Shown here: positions 37,701 to 49,942 of the stretch, in pieces
Layout of the letters: the number at the start of each line of letters is the position of its first letter
How positions within the stretch are numbered: position 1 is the stretch's first letter
NCBI GenBank assembly: GCA_037013495.1
Contig: CM072808.1
Span: 46,548,068-46,612,067 of the forward strand
Length of the DNA stretch: 64,000 bases
Direction: 5' to 3'
DNA from: Hippophae tibetana
Taxonomy: Eukaryota > Streptophyta > Magnoliopsida > Rosales > Elaeagnaceae
Program-made: the position numbers and the translations under genes
Notes under the pieces: model-generated
The model's input: the letters and a program-made list of their open reading frames with translations, nothing else
Told to the model about the DNA's origin: nothing
Database searches by the model: none

Positions 37701-40700
37701 GAAGAGTTATCACCAACTAGTAGTATAGTGACTGAATCAACTCAAGCAGGAGAACTCATTAGTGGTTCAAAATTCCCTGCGGTATGTTATACTACATCTT
37801 TATAATTTTTTACCCTTTACTCTCTACAACATCAATATTTATATTTTCTTTTGAAAATTTATTTTGCTGCTTTAAAGGGAAACTTTTCTAAGATTATGTT
37901 TGTTTCGTATAATGGGAATGATAATAGCAATAGAATTAAATTCAATGTAAACAATATTACTATTATTATGTTTGTTGGAACAATAAAATTAAAATAATTA
38001 TAATATTGAAATAAAATTTATAAAATTATAATCGAAGCAAAATTAGAAAATTAACTTTTTTGACTTCTAAATGAGATAAAATAATAAATAATTATATTTC
38101 TCAAAAGAAAAAAATGATATATAAATGTGTAAAAAAAAAGAGTATTACATATTTCTGAGGGATGTGGGATGAATTAGTATTCTTGCTACTGTTAGAATGC
38201 TTTATATTTTATTACATGTTAATAGCAAACCAAACATAGGAATACCCAAAATCATTCTCTTTACCATTCCTTTTACTGTTGACCAAACATGACCCAAGTG
38301 TACTTGCACATTGCATAATCTTTATTTTTCATCTTAAGGTTAAAATAATATTATTTCTAAGCTATTCATATTTCTAGCAAGTGCTTGCTTTGGGTTTCTT
38401 TAATTTCCATTAGTTAAAAAATCTTGACGTGGGCAGTTTTTGTGGATCATCTCTGGAAAGGTTCTTGGCTTCCTCACTGACAACTCACTAACTATGCTAC
38501 TGAGTCCCACTATATGGAATCATTTTAAATCATTCCGTGCTTATGTATGCTAGCATTTGGAGTTTTTTTTTTGTATAATTTTTCTTATTCCTAGGGTTGC
38601 CCAACTCTGTTCTTTTTCTCATCTTCAATTGCGACTTAGGAATTCATACAAATTCTTTGTTCTCAAATACCCCAAACATTTGTTTATACTCCATTCATCT
38701 TTATTTAAATGTCTTATTAATCAATATTGATTGGCTCTCTCATCTGCTATCTGGATGTTTTAAGTTATATATGGCTTTAACTCTATAGGTCATTATATTG
38801 CTTGGTATCTTTTACTGTGTTGGATTTCAGGGAGGGATGACAATGTCAGATCAGATAGACCTTCTTGTTGAACAAGTCAAAATGCTTGCTGGAGAGATTG
38901 CATTTGGCACCAGTACCTTGAAGCGATTGGTGGAGCAGTCAGTAGGCGAACCTGATAGCTCAAAGACTCAAGTATGCCGTTTTTTGTTCTTAGTTTGTTG
39001 TACATCTCAATGCAATTCGATTATTGAAGGTGCCATAATTGTTTGAGTTCACATTTCATGGTTGAAATAAAAATGACACTACACTTTTTGTATGAGCTTA
39101 TAACCAAAATATTGAGGATTGAGTTGGAGATCTTGTGTCCTTTGGTTCTGCACTGTGTTATATATTGAGGATTTATATGGCTAAGTTGTAATGTATATAG
39201 TTCCTCTCATAATTTGACTCTCTAGAAGAGTTCCCCTTAATCCATCTGATCTGGACCTTTTCTCTGCCCCTTTCCTAACATTCCTGTTGAGCAGTTCATT
39301 AGTAATATGCACTTTGTGTTTTAAGTATTAAATATCCGAATTGATTTACATTCTGTTTGGGCTTCAAACAGGCATCCTTGGTTTCTTTACCATCTGATGA
39401 AGAAAATATATAATTTTTCTCAATTACAGATTGAGAACTTGGAGCATGAAATCCAAGAAAAAAGAAAGCAAATGAGGGTATTGGAACAGCGCATTGTTGA
39501 AAGTGGTGAAACTTCAATTGCAAATGCATCGTTGGTCGAGATGCAGCAGGTAGTTTGAATTCTTTATTCTCATTGTTTATAACTATTTTTGATATCTTTA
39601 TAGCTTTATGGGTAAATATCTAAGTTATTGCTTGATGCAACAGACAGTAAAGAAATTGATGACCCAGTGCAATGAAAAGGGTTTTGAATTAGAGGTAAGC
39701 TTATGTTTCATTGCATTACATTGCTAGATGGACATGAAATTAGCATTGCATGATTACAAAATGGAAAGTTAGTAAATGTCAATGGCTCACTGCATCAAAA
39801 TTCTGCCATCAGTTTTTCCAAAGGTAGGAGTTCTTAATTAAGATTTCCATGCACAGATAAAATCTGCAGATAATCGCATTCTCCAGGAGCAACTGCAAAA
39901 TAAGGTGAGAACATCAATCTTCTTCCTTCATTCATTTTAGTTAATTTATGTTCCGTCACTTCCATGTGCAATTTAGGCCAGCCTCGTTGAATTTCCTCTC
40001 GTATTTGAGATGATCCCATGGTAATGAAATGATGATGTGATCTGTGGTATTTCATCCTTCTATTATTTGTACTCTTTTAATTTATATAATTTGGATTCAC
40101 GGCAGTGTGCTGAAAATGAGGAATTGCAAGAGAAAATAAAAGTCCTAGAGCAGCGTTTGACTTCACTAACTGGTGATAAACTGTCAGTTGGTTCTGAGCA
40201 ATGTATATCTGAAGAATATGCTGATGAGTTGAAAAAGAAAGTACAATATCAGGTGATAATGACTTAGCTTCTTGTGCAGTGTTGCTGTTGGTTTTGTATA
40301 AAGTTGGCATCATTGTGTTTTATCAGCTTATTATGTTCATTTATTTTGTTTGAAACTGACTAATGCTCTTGTTTCTATGGTCAGGAAATTGAGAATGAAA
40401 ATCTAAAGCTGGAGCATGTTCAACTCTCAGAGGACAACAGTGGGCTGCATGTCCAGAATCAAAAATTGGCAGAAGAGGCCTCTTATGCTAAGGAATTGGC
40501 ATCTGCTGCTGCTGTAGAGTTGAAAAATTTGGCTGGTGAGGTGACAAAGCTATCGGTTCATAATGCAAAGTTAGAAAAAGAGCTGTTCGCTGCTAGAGAA
40601 TTATCCAATACTAGGAGTGCGCAATCTATTAATGGGGTTGGTCGCAAGTACAGTGATGGTGTCAGACCTGCTAGAAAAGGGAGGCTACCTGGTCGTGGTA

Positions 40701-41871
40701 ATGAAATATCAGGGATGGGAAGTGATGACTTTGAGTTGTGGAATCTTGATCCAGATGATTTAAAGATGGAACTACAGGGAAGAAAACATCGAGAAGCAGC
40801 TCTTGAGGCAGCTCTTGCTGAAAAGGAATTTATTGAAGATGAATACAGAAAGAAGGTTGAAGAGGCAAAGAAAAGAGAGGAAGCTCTGGAAAATGATTTA
40901 GCAAACATGTGGGTTCTTGTTGCAAAGTTGAAGAAAGAGGGGGGAGCTGCCCCTGAGATAAGTACTGATATCAAGCAGAGTGATGCACCTGAAAGTGTGA
41001 ATGAGTCTAAAACAAATGATACTGACAGTATAATTGTTACTGGAGAGAGACAGGTATTTGAATTGTCAAAACCAGCCGATGAAATTCCCAAGGAAGAACC
41101 TCTTGTTCTTCGCCTTAAGGTATCAGAGAACTAAAAGTTTATGTAGAACATTACGATTCTTGTTTCATTCCTGCCATAAACCAAGGTTGAAATGAGAATG
41201 CCCTAATTTTTTCAATGGCTCTTAAAAGAAAGAGAACAAGAAAAGGAAATGTAAATGTATGACTTCAACACAGATTTTATCATTAGGTTGGGCAATATAC
41301 ACCTTTATGAAATTTATTTGTTCTTGAGCACTTTCTTTCTTGCAAGGTATATTCATCATATGCCAGCAGTCAATATATGCACACAGATTTATTATGAAAT
41401 TGACCGTATCTGATGAACTATATTATATTAGCTAATATACAAGGAGCACTTTTGATGTTCTAAATATTTTGGTTGAAGTAGTCTTAGATGTGGATGATTT
41501 ACATGTTTCAATTCCCTCAAGTGCATGCTTATTTCATCAGGGTCAGAGGAAGTATTTATATTATTGATTTCAGGCTCGGATGCAAGAGATGAAAGAAAAG
41601 GATCTCAAATACCTAGGGAATGGAGATGCCCATTCCCATATGTGTAAAGTATGTTTTGAAGCACCAACTGCAGCAATTCTTCTGCCCTGCCGGCATTTTT
41701 GTTGTAAGCCATTTGAAGTTACCACTTCATCTATTTCTGGTATTCATATTATTCAGTCTAACAACCCTGTATGTTTAATTTGCAGTGTGTAAATCTTGTT
41801 CACTCGCTTGTTCTGAGTGTCCCATTTGCCGCACCAAGATTTCAGATAGACTTGTTGCCTTTACGTCTTGA
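31791..41871 (+). CDS. KIN7D: KIN-7 family kinesin with C-terminal RING finger, 1090 aa
   Basis: 24 exons, with phases checked throughout: 31791-32134, 32290-32387, 32484-32573, 32817-32869, 33273-33338, 33958-34011, 34302-34361, 35003-35081, 35216-35283, 35799-35855, 35943-36047, 36375-36479, 36702-36809, 36903-37034, 37148-37330, 37569-37781, 38831-38971, 39430-39549, 39644-39694, 39857-39904, 40106-40252, 40385-41119, 41574-41703, 41786-41871. This N-terminal motor is expected to move along microtubules with ATP hydrolysis. A Ser/Arg-rich leader (1-100) could target an organelle, as proposed for Arabidopsis MKRP kinesins. The P-loop is GVTSSGKT at 184-191, switch I SSRSH at 295-299 and switch II DLAGSE at 327-332. 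Coiled coil fills much of 430-1010. A C3HC4 RING (C1043, C1046, C1058, H1060, C1064, C1067, C1074, C1077) ends the protein. The length fits KIN-7D (At4g39050, about 1,050 aa). The symbol is by family likeness; the plant's own paralogue number is unknown. Confidence 0.95.
34155..34175 (+). repeat. 21-guanine run in KIN-7 intron 6
   Basis: A homopolymer of 21 G on the coding strand, in the intron between 34011 and 34302. It could form a G-quadruplex in the transcript or in single-stranded DNA. The exact length in the genome is uncertain because such runs are often misread. Confidence 0.85.
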
Positions 41872-41898
41872 CCATGTTTTTTACAAGTTACAGTGAAG

Positions 41899-42090
41899 GT
41901 TAGAAATACATTATCTGTCTCATTATTCTGGAATAACCTTTATTTGTTCTTGGTCTTTTTTGCAAATTTGGCTGCACATATTTTTATTTTCTTGGCTTTG
42001 TTGTCCAAATAGCTCAGAAGCCAGTATACTTTTCATATGTGAATCTTTTAGTAAAATATCAAATTTATTTATTTAATTTCTATTTTGCAG
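41899..42090 (+). other. Probable 3' UTR intron of KIN-7
   Basis: After the stop codon at 41869-41871, GTGAAG|GTTAGA at 41898/41899 and TATTTTGCAG at 42090 make a plausible intron in the untranslated tail. It is supported by the splice signals only. Confidence 0.45.
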
Positions 42091-42099
42091 GGTTGTCTG

Positions 42100-43280
42100 C
42101 ATTTACCTGCTCAACATATTACGTGAGATGGCACCTGCAAATTGTATTCTTTGATTAGTTTGCATGTATGTAACTCTTTAAAAAGTATACCAATATTTTG
42201 TTTCTTTTCTTGTGGGGCAATTGTAAAATAAAAAAGGGACGAAAAAGAAAAAAAGAAAAAAGAAACAAAATTAGCGCATTGGGAAGCATCATATGCTGGA
42301 TGTTGCTTGATTTTTCAAGATGTTGTAGAATGTGTTATCAAGCCCACATACTTATTTTCATGTATAGAAAAATCACATATGCTTAAGCAGAAGCATTTTA
42401 TATCATGCAATCTCAGTTTACATTGTAATCATTGAAAGTTTTGCACTTGTGCTAAATAGTGCAATTTAGTTCGCAAATTATTTTTAAATGAGTTAGGACG
42501 ATTACATTGTCTTTTAGGTTCGGTTTTGTTATTTGTGAGATATTTGCTTGAGGTTTTATCTGTTCCATTTGTCTTCCTTTTTTTCCTTTTTTCTTTTTCT
42601 TTTTTTAATATTGGTTGAATGTTTTATTGAGATGATGCTGCTTGTACTTTTGGCTTGTATTGTTATGTGAGAACTGTCATCATCTTAATTGCTCTCTTAT
42701 TAGCATGTTTCGTGATCAACATTGAATAAGTATTGTGTAAAAGACAGAATTTGAAACCTTTAGCATATCATCGACTCATTACTAGGCCTTTCGCATAAAA
42801 AAATATTGGTCAAATGATCAAAAGTGATGAAAAGAAGCAGCAAAAAGAACCATATTTTTGATGAATTTTGTATTTTACAGAATCAGATACTCGCATAGAT
42901 AAAAACATTTCAGTGGGGGTGATGTGTGGTATCAGAAAGTTGATAAGAGAAGCAAATGAAGTTGAGAACCAAGATTGTAAATCTCCCATTGTGCCCGTCC
43001 CAATATCCAAATGTTAAGTTACAAAAAAAAAAATCACTGAAACGAACAATACACTATTAGACAAGAAATTAAGTTACTAAACTTCATAACAGAACGAACA
43101 CGATGTCATAAAATACTAATTTCAAAGAAAGCTTCCAGATTTCTTGAAAGATGGAGGGCTGATTTGAGGAACTGTGAAACAATTATCATACCATATTGGA
43201 GATGATAATTAACAAAGTAGCAAATTGAGGGATTTGAAGTGAAAACTTGTGGTACCCAGTTCTTTAGACCTTCAGATAAG
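42100..43280. other. Convergent 3' spacer between KIN-7 and BBX genes
   Basis: Holds the untranslated tails of the converging KIN-7 (plus) and BBX (minus) genes. Short frames such as 42810-43010 minus show no family likeness. No other gene was seen. Confidence 0.5.
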
Positions 43281-43289
43281 TAAGAGTTT

Positions 43290-43352
43290 CTATTATTGCT
43301 CTATTCATCTTCGTCCATAGTTAGGACTGAAATGTTATTGTCCTGCAACACA
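43290..43352 (-). other. Possible alternative last exon of BBX gene
   Basis: On the minus strand a good acceptor (TGTTGCAG at about 43353) opens a short acidic frame (GAC AAT AAC ... GAA TAG). A strong donor, TTCT|GTAAGATT, lies in the last codons of exon 2 (near 43656). Joining the two would form TGA across the junction, so the protein would simply end at NAF. This could be a 3' UTR intron or a decayed coding exon. Confidence 0.35.
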
Positions 43353-43641
43353 TGGCAAAAGTCATATTTATAAACAAGGATTAAAACATTGATATTTCTA
43401 TGAAAGTTTTAGTTTTATAAAAAATAAATTAAAATTATTAGATTTGATAGAGTGGTTTTTTTAAAATGTTTTGAGAATTTTATCACAAAATTGTGATATT
43501 TTCAAGATATTTTGACAAAAATTTCTTTTATTTCCCATTGCAAAAAAAAATTATTTTATTTAAAAAAGAGAGGATATTTTAATAAAAATCTTAAGCAAGA
43601 AATTAAGAATAAAACCCAGACAAATGAGACACTTTAGATGT

Positions 43642-44344
43642 CTAATCAATCTTACAGAAGGCATTAGAAGGGAAAGAGGGATCAAAAAAATCTTCAATAT
43701 GCCAGCCAGGTAGTGTTTCCATCAAGTACTCAGATATGCTACTTGTTGGATATGAAGCATTAATCTCACTCTCATCCAACTTGTATGTGGATGAAGATGT
43801 GAATATATTTTGATCAAATGAAAGATAAGTACTACTCATTGTATCATCAGAAACTAGTGTTGTGTGTCTTGTTGATCCAATTGTTTCTGATAATATTGAT
43901 GTTGCTGGGTCTGAATTAATAGCAGCAGAGAGTTTAGAACCAGTTAGAAGAAATCTATTGTGTTTTTGAGTATATTCATTTGCTGTGTGAATTGGTACGT
44001 CACATTCTATACAAAGAATTGCTCTGTCTTCTTGACAGAATAGGAATGCTCTTCTTTCCTGAAAAATCCAATAAATCATCATATTCAATTATAAAATTTA
44101 TATAATAAAGTTTTTAGCTTTGGAGTAACAGATCTAATCACCAAATTAATACCTGACAAATATCACAAAGAGGTAAAGATTGTTTACAAGAGGGTTGAAG
44201 AAGAGAGAAACGCAAGTGTTTAGTAGCCAGCTTATTAGCATGATGAATACGTTGATCACAAGCATCACAAAGAGCAGCTTCATCTGCACAACAGAACATT
44301 GAGGCCTCTTCTTTATCACACACGTCACACTTGATCTTCATCAT
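43642..44344 (-). CDS. Two-B-box zinc-finger protein (BBX, no CCT), 202 aa
   Basis: Two exons, 44344-44153 and 44058-43642, joined in phase 0. B-box 1 is residues 4-45 (C6, C9, C18/C19, then CDACD and the IHHANKLA stretch). B-box 2 is about 60-101 (CDIC...FCQEDRAILC.ECD.PIH). There is no CCT domain, so this is structure group IV. The family works as transcriptional cofactors in light and hormone signalling, often partnering HY5 or COP1. The tail holds SISEYLMETLPGW, a motif I recall from BBX20-type proteins, and ends early at FCKID. Two adjacent ATGs open the frame (44344 and 44341); the second matches the MKI start of relatives. Best guess is BBX20-like. The paralogue cannot be fixed by eye. 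Confidence 0.92.
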
Positions 44345-44407
44345 TTCTTTCTTTCACCTCTCAGACCTTGTCTATTAATCCATCAACTTAAACTTTAATA
44401 TTATTCC

Positions 44408-44540
44408 AAATAATAATAATAATAATAATAATAACAAGGGGATAGATACAAAAGATTATGGGCATTAGGGACCAAAAGACTGTACACAGCTATATAACCT
44501 CTAATAAGGTCTCTCTCTCTCTCTCTCTCTCTCTGTCTGT
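44408..44540. repeat. TAA and CT microsatellites in BBX upstream region
   Basis: (TAA)n at about 44411-44433 and (CT)n at about 44509-44534 lie 70-190 bases upstream of the BBX start. On the gene's strand the latter is a GA tract, the kind bound by plant GAGA-binding (BPC) proteins. The role is inferred only from position. Confidence 0.7.
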
Positions 44541-44999
44541 AATTCTGTATTGAGTAAAGAAGTGGAAGCAACTAGGCTTTATTGAGTTTAGTATTTTATT
44601 TATATAAATTTAAAAGGTCTCAATTGTAAAAGATAGATGGAGGAATGGTAAAAGCATTATGTATCTAGGCTCTACTCTCTAGTGCATGCCTATTTATTCA
44701 ATTCATTCTCCCAACTTTGAATTAATATAATAAAAGTGAGAGACATAAAGACAGAGGGTACTGACATTAATGAAGCAGAGTCACAAGTTCATAAGATGAG
44801 AGACCATACTCTCATTTTTTTATTTATTTAACATTTAAACCCATTATCTTAACAACTGTTATATATAACTGATTATGTTTGATAAATAAATTTTGCTCTC
44901 TGGGATAATTATAGTGAGAGGGAAAAACAAAATAATTTATTTTATTATTCACTTGATTTTATTTTTAAGTTTTTTTAAAAATGTATTGTGTTTATGTTA

Positions 45000-47500
45000 C
45001 GAAAAAAAAAACATATAGCGAAGAACATATGTTTTTTTAGTGAATTTTTTTTTATAAGACTTAAAAATAAAATTTTATATATAAAAAAGTTATGTTTTTT
45101 CATTAAAACAAAAAAACTAAAATCTTAATTTAGATTTTTGACACTTGAAGGGGAGGTATTATTTTTTATAATAGGGATATTGAGTTGAATCATGTTCTTT
45201 GTACTTTATTTTGATAAAAATGAAAAAAAGTGAAGGAAATGTGAAGAGATCAAAAAATATTTTTATATATAAATAATGAGAATGTTTTATCTTAATTTTT
45301 TAAATATTTTTTATTTTTTAAATCAATAAATATCAAAATATTCATATAATAAATATATTTTTATGAATAAATATTTTGTCTAATATAATTATTTTTATTA
45401 CATTAAGGTCAATAATTTATATAATTCATTATTATCTATTTAATAAGTGTTCAATTAATTCATCTATAAATAGTGAACTAATAGTTTTAATGTCAAGATC
45501 ATACCATAACTATATAAATTAAAAAAAGAATAATCAATTAATATAAATTATTTTTTTAAGTAAAAAAATATTTATTAAATAAAATTAATATTGTTAAAGG
45601 ACTTGGTGTGGGAAAATGAAGTCAAACTTAGCACTAGCGTGGGCAAATGAACGCAGTGACCCTGTGAACCTAATGGCCTAATCATAAAATATGGGAAAAA
45701 TTATAAAATAACCGTCCTTAAAATTCATAATATAAAAATAGCCCCTTTATTTGAATTAGAGATATGAACCGTGAGAGATATTTTTATTATAAATTTTAAA
45801 AGTAATTAGTATTATTTTTGAAAAAAATTATAGGTTGTTTCAATTGAGAAAAGTCTTCTATAATAATTATTTTATTTATATTAAATATATTATTTAAAAA
45901 AAATATTTATTTTTATTAAATATAATGAAATATTATATGTATAGATTGTAACTATCCAAAACTATGTACATGTATATTTAACTTTATTATTGATATAATA
46001 TATATATTTTTATAAATAATCGAATGTAACAGTATATTTTTTAAATAAAAAACTAAATAACGCTTAAAATCTAGTGTAACTCTGTTTCTATATTATATAA
46101 TAATATGATTTGAATTCAAGTAATTTTTTACACTAGTAGATACAAAAAAAAATATGAATTATTTGGCATATCAGCTAATCGAGAATGTCCAATCGGTTTT
46201 TACCAATTTTATGATTTTATGATATTTCCCTATTCCCTATTCCCTATTCCCTAGGGTACTATAGCATATCCAAAATCGAGTCTATACAAATACAATAGAA
46301 TATTTACAATTTGCCCCAAATAGCATTCAATGTTTTCATAAAAGCCTACTTGATCGATTGCAGCATTATTTCATTATCTCCGATAAACGTAATATATATT
46401 TAATTAATTAAATTTATTTATTTTTAAAAAAAAATTATATTAATCTTAAATATCATGTTATCACATATTACACAAACAATCAAAATTTTATCATCCCACT
46501 AATATAAAATTCAAAGGGCTAAGAACAAAAAAACAAAGTGATTAATGTTGAATAACTATATTTAGAAAGGATCCAAAACATTCTTAAAATACTGTGTAGT
46601 TTAATTTGTTTCGTAATTTGCACTTAAAAATAAATGAAATGAAGTAATGATACGATAAAGAAAGACTTTATTCACTCTGATTCAGACTTTTATTAAAAAC
46701 TACTGTATTAATTATATAAAACCTTGATTAGAGTCAAGTAATCTGATCATTCTTTTTTTTCTTTTTTCTTTTTTATCATAGCTAAGTTTATGGAACTTTT
46801 CAAATATGTGTCATATTTACATTTTCTTTGTTTTATAATTTTATTTAGTGTTGTTAGGTAGAAAGATCTATCAAAAGTAAGTTGGTGTTATGAGACACAA
46901 GTTTAATACCACCAAATAATTAATAAAGTATATATAAAAGGATAATGAAAGTCAAATTAAAATAATCATTGACATTTATTATCTAATTGCTTAAGTTTAT
47001 GATAACGTACTCGGAGATCATGATGATAATTTTGTTTAAAATATTAATAATTATATATAAAATATATATATTTCAATAATAATTAAATTAATAATTGTTT
47101 TACATCTTATTGTTAATTTATATTGCCTTAAATGTTAACCAATGTCAAATTCATGTCGTCCATGAATACTCAGAGTAACAACTAGAGAAAATTTTATATT
47201 TTTTTTAATAAAAGGTCGTTGTTTTGGATCAAACTTAATATATATGGATGCATTGATTAGATAAAGATAATTGGTGAAAATGAGAGGTATAAGAAATTAC
47301 TGTTAAATTTTGAGAAAACAACTGAGAAATTAAAAAGAAGAAATATATCAATATTAATTAATATATATTTATATCCTATTTTCAATTTACAATTATAGAA
47401 ATGGTTCTTACTATATCAAAATAAACTATAATATAAAAATTAAAAATTAACATAAAATTAAGAGTGTGAGTCTTAATCCTATTATGATAAATATTATTTT
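45000..47500. other. AT-rich intergenic spacer
   Basis: No credible coding frame and no RNA gene recognised. Short low-complexity runs only, including three TATTCCC units near 46228-46250. Confidence 0.6.
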
Positions 47501-47511
47501 AAAAAGGTAAG

Positions 47512-47878
47512 TCTTTCGGCATAAGAAATGATTTGTTGTCTAATTTTTGTTGAGCCTGAGCTTGAGCCTGAGCCTTCACTTGAGTCTTGAGACATTATTT
47601 CGAGTCATGGGATCAACCCAAGTCTTAAGATATCAGCACGAGACACTAGCCTTGAGACGTCATCTCGAGTCTTGGGGTGGTCGATCTCAAGCTTTTAAAT
47701 GTGATTTGCTTTACTTTTATACCATTTTGACACGCTGTGATATAAACGTCTTATTTAACCGACACATGTACATATAAATCTCTATATATATATGGACCTC
47801 CTAAGAGATTTACACATTCCATCAATTACTCTGACTTTTCTTTAGTTTCTCTCTTTGCAAATCAGATTAATACCAAAA
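47512..47878 (+). repeat. Left LTR of the Gypsy element
   Basis: Aligns with 52964-53252 plus 54843-54924. It contains repeated GAGCCTGAG / TTGAGACATCA motifs and is followed by a TTTTGGCATTCACCAT leader like the TTGGCGCCCACCGT of many plant Gypsy elements. Its first bases are diverged from TG. Confidence 0.8.
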
Positions 47879-49942
47879 TTTTGGCATTCACCATAGGGCT
47901 CAGATTCTAAGGTCGAGCTTTAGCTTATGATCCCATATTTTCTAGGATTTACTCCGAATTCTGAGAGAGACTTCATAGACAAAATTCCACTTACTAGTTA
48001 CCCCCATAATCACGATCATTTGTTCCTTACCACCATGGTAGGGACAGTGCTAAAATTCGATTAAGACTAGCAAATGAGGAAGCAACGATATCACTAGACA
48101 ACACCTCACCAACCCATGGCGAGGCTAGAACGAAACCTAACTCTCATCGAGAGCTGGCTAGTTAATTTCTCGAGTTAAGAAAAGAACTCGAGGAGACTAG
48201 GTGAGAAAATAGGTCACTACACTCCCAATCAGGTGAAGGACCCTTCGATGATCGATCTGTAACCCTATTGGTGGAAACAGACCAGAGTGCGTCATACCCG
48301 AGCTTAACCAGGGTGAACAAGAGAGTTGAAGGGGACCTACTTTATGGTTCAACGAGACCTAGAAATGAGCAATGGTTGTAGGAGAGAAAAAAGATGAAAG
48401 GTGTCATTTCAAGCATTAGAAGAAACTAACAAAAAGAAAGACCGGGTCTTGAAATTGGCCAATGAAAGGCATGAAAAAGGCAAGGCTCTTTATGATGTGG
48501 ATAGGGACTACGAGCAATTGTGTTTCTCCCCATTTTTTGATGAAATAAAGCATGACGAGCCACCACCCAAGTTCATTACTCCAAGTGCCCGTACTATAAA
48601 GGGACCAAAGATTTTGTAACTTATGTGCAACACTTTAAGACATGTATGGTCCTTATGAGCCTTACTCGGGGAAATAGAGATGTGTAAGCTTTTTGCTGCC
48701 ACCCTATGTGATGATGCACATAAGTGATTCAATAACCTGGCATCCCGTACCACAATCTTCTTCTCACATTTCTTTATCGCCAATTATGCCTACAACAAGA
48801 CATAAATGAATGAGTTACACCACATCTTCTTAATCACCAAGGGAAGTGGTGAGTCTATGAATAATATATGAAAAGTTTTATAGAAGAAAGGCTAGAGATA
48901 TTAGACTTCCCGAGCTCTATTGTAATAAAGGCATTCAAACGATGTCTCCTAAGGGATTTTGATTTGTTTGCAGAATTGACTAAGAAGATCCGACAAACTT
49001 TGGAGGAAGCTTATGGATATGTGAGAAATTTTTCAATCTGGAAAGAGAACTAGGTCTGGTTAAGAGCAGCAAGGAAGTTGTGGAGGAAACGCTAGAAAAA
49101 AATAAAAGAAGGATGAGCCCAGACAAGGCTAACTAAGATGACAGGATCAACAAAAACAAGTGTTTCACATAAAATCATAGGAGGAGTAGCCAATAGTCAG
49201 GGAATAGGGGCCTTGAAAGAGGTCATTATCTCTCTTTATGGGTCCACCCTTAAGAGTGAGTATGGCTTAGGTAGTGTTAAGAACGGATGAGGAACCGAAT
49301 GTCAGATGGCTCCAAAAATGAGGGTTTCTTTTAGGGATACATCTAAATGGTGTACATTTCATAAAGATGTATGTCATGAGATGAGAGACTATAGGATCTA
49401 AAAAAAGAAATGAAGGATTTGTGGCCAGAGCATATTTAAAAGACCTCGTAGGAAGCAATAGTAGAGGAGAATGGCAGTAGCCTGGACGTGAAACTTTGAA
49501 GTAACCCACTCCATCAAGTAACGTGATAGACCCATACAACGAGCCCAATATAAGGACTCTCTATACCGTATATTAAGGGCCCATGCTTAATGAGACCTCT
49601 AATAACTCGCATAAAAGATTCGCCAAAGACTTATATAGCTCTCCATGTGTCTATAATATGGAAAAAAGAGGTCTTTTGTTGAAATCACCTTCATTGAGAT
49701 AGATGATGCCTCATCTCCCCATAAATATCCCTTAGTAATAACTTTAAGAGTAGGATCCTAAATTTTTTTCCAGATCATGATTGACATTGGGAGTTAAATT
49801 AACCTTCTTTTTATATTGATAACAAGGACCCTAAGTATAAAAGAATGCGATATTGGAAGAAAAGAGCTACCCCTGATCAGATTCAAAAGTAGCACCACCT
49901 ATGCAATTGGAACCGTGATATTACCTATCATGACTAATGGAT

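Noticed and set aside
40558-41091. Minus-strand frame of 177 codons
   Set aside because: It lies antisense to the long coiled-coil exon of KIN-7 (40385-41119), whose phase and content are clear.
46225-46252. Three TATTCCC units, resembling an interstitial telomere repeat
   Set aside because: The plant telomere unit is CCCTAAA. The match is poor and the run is only three units long.
47547-47777. Short frame beginning with Leu-Ser repeats
   Set aside because: It lies in the left LTR of the Gypsy element and reflects its repeated GAGCCTGAG motifs.
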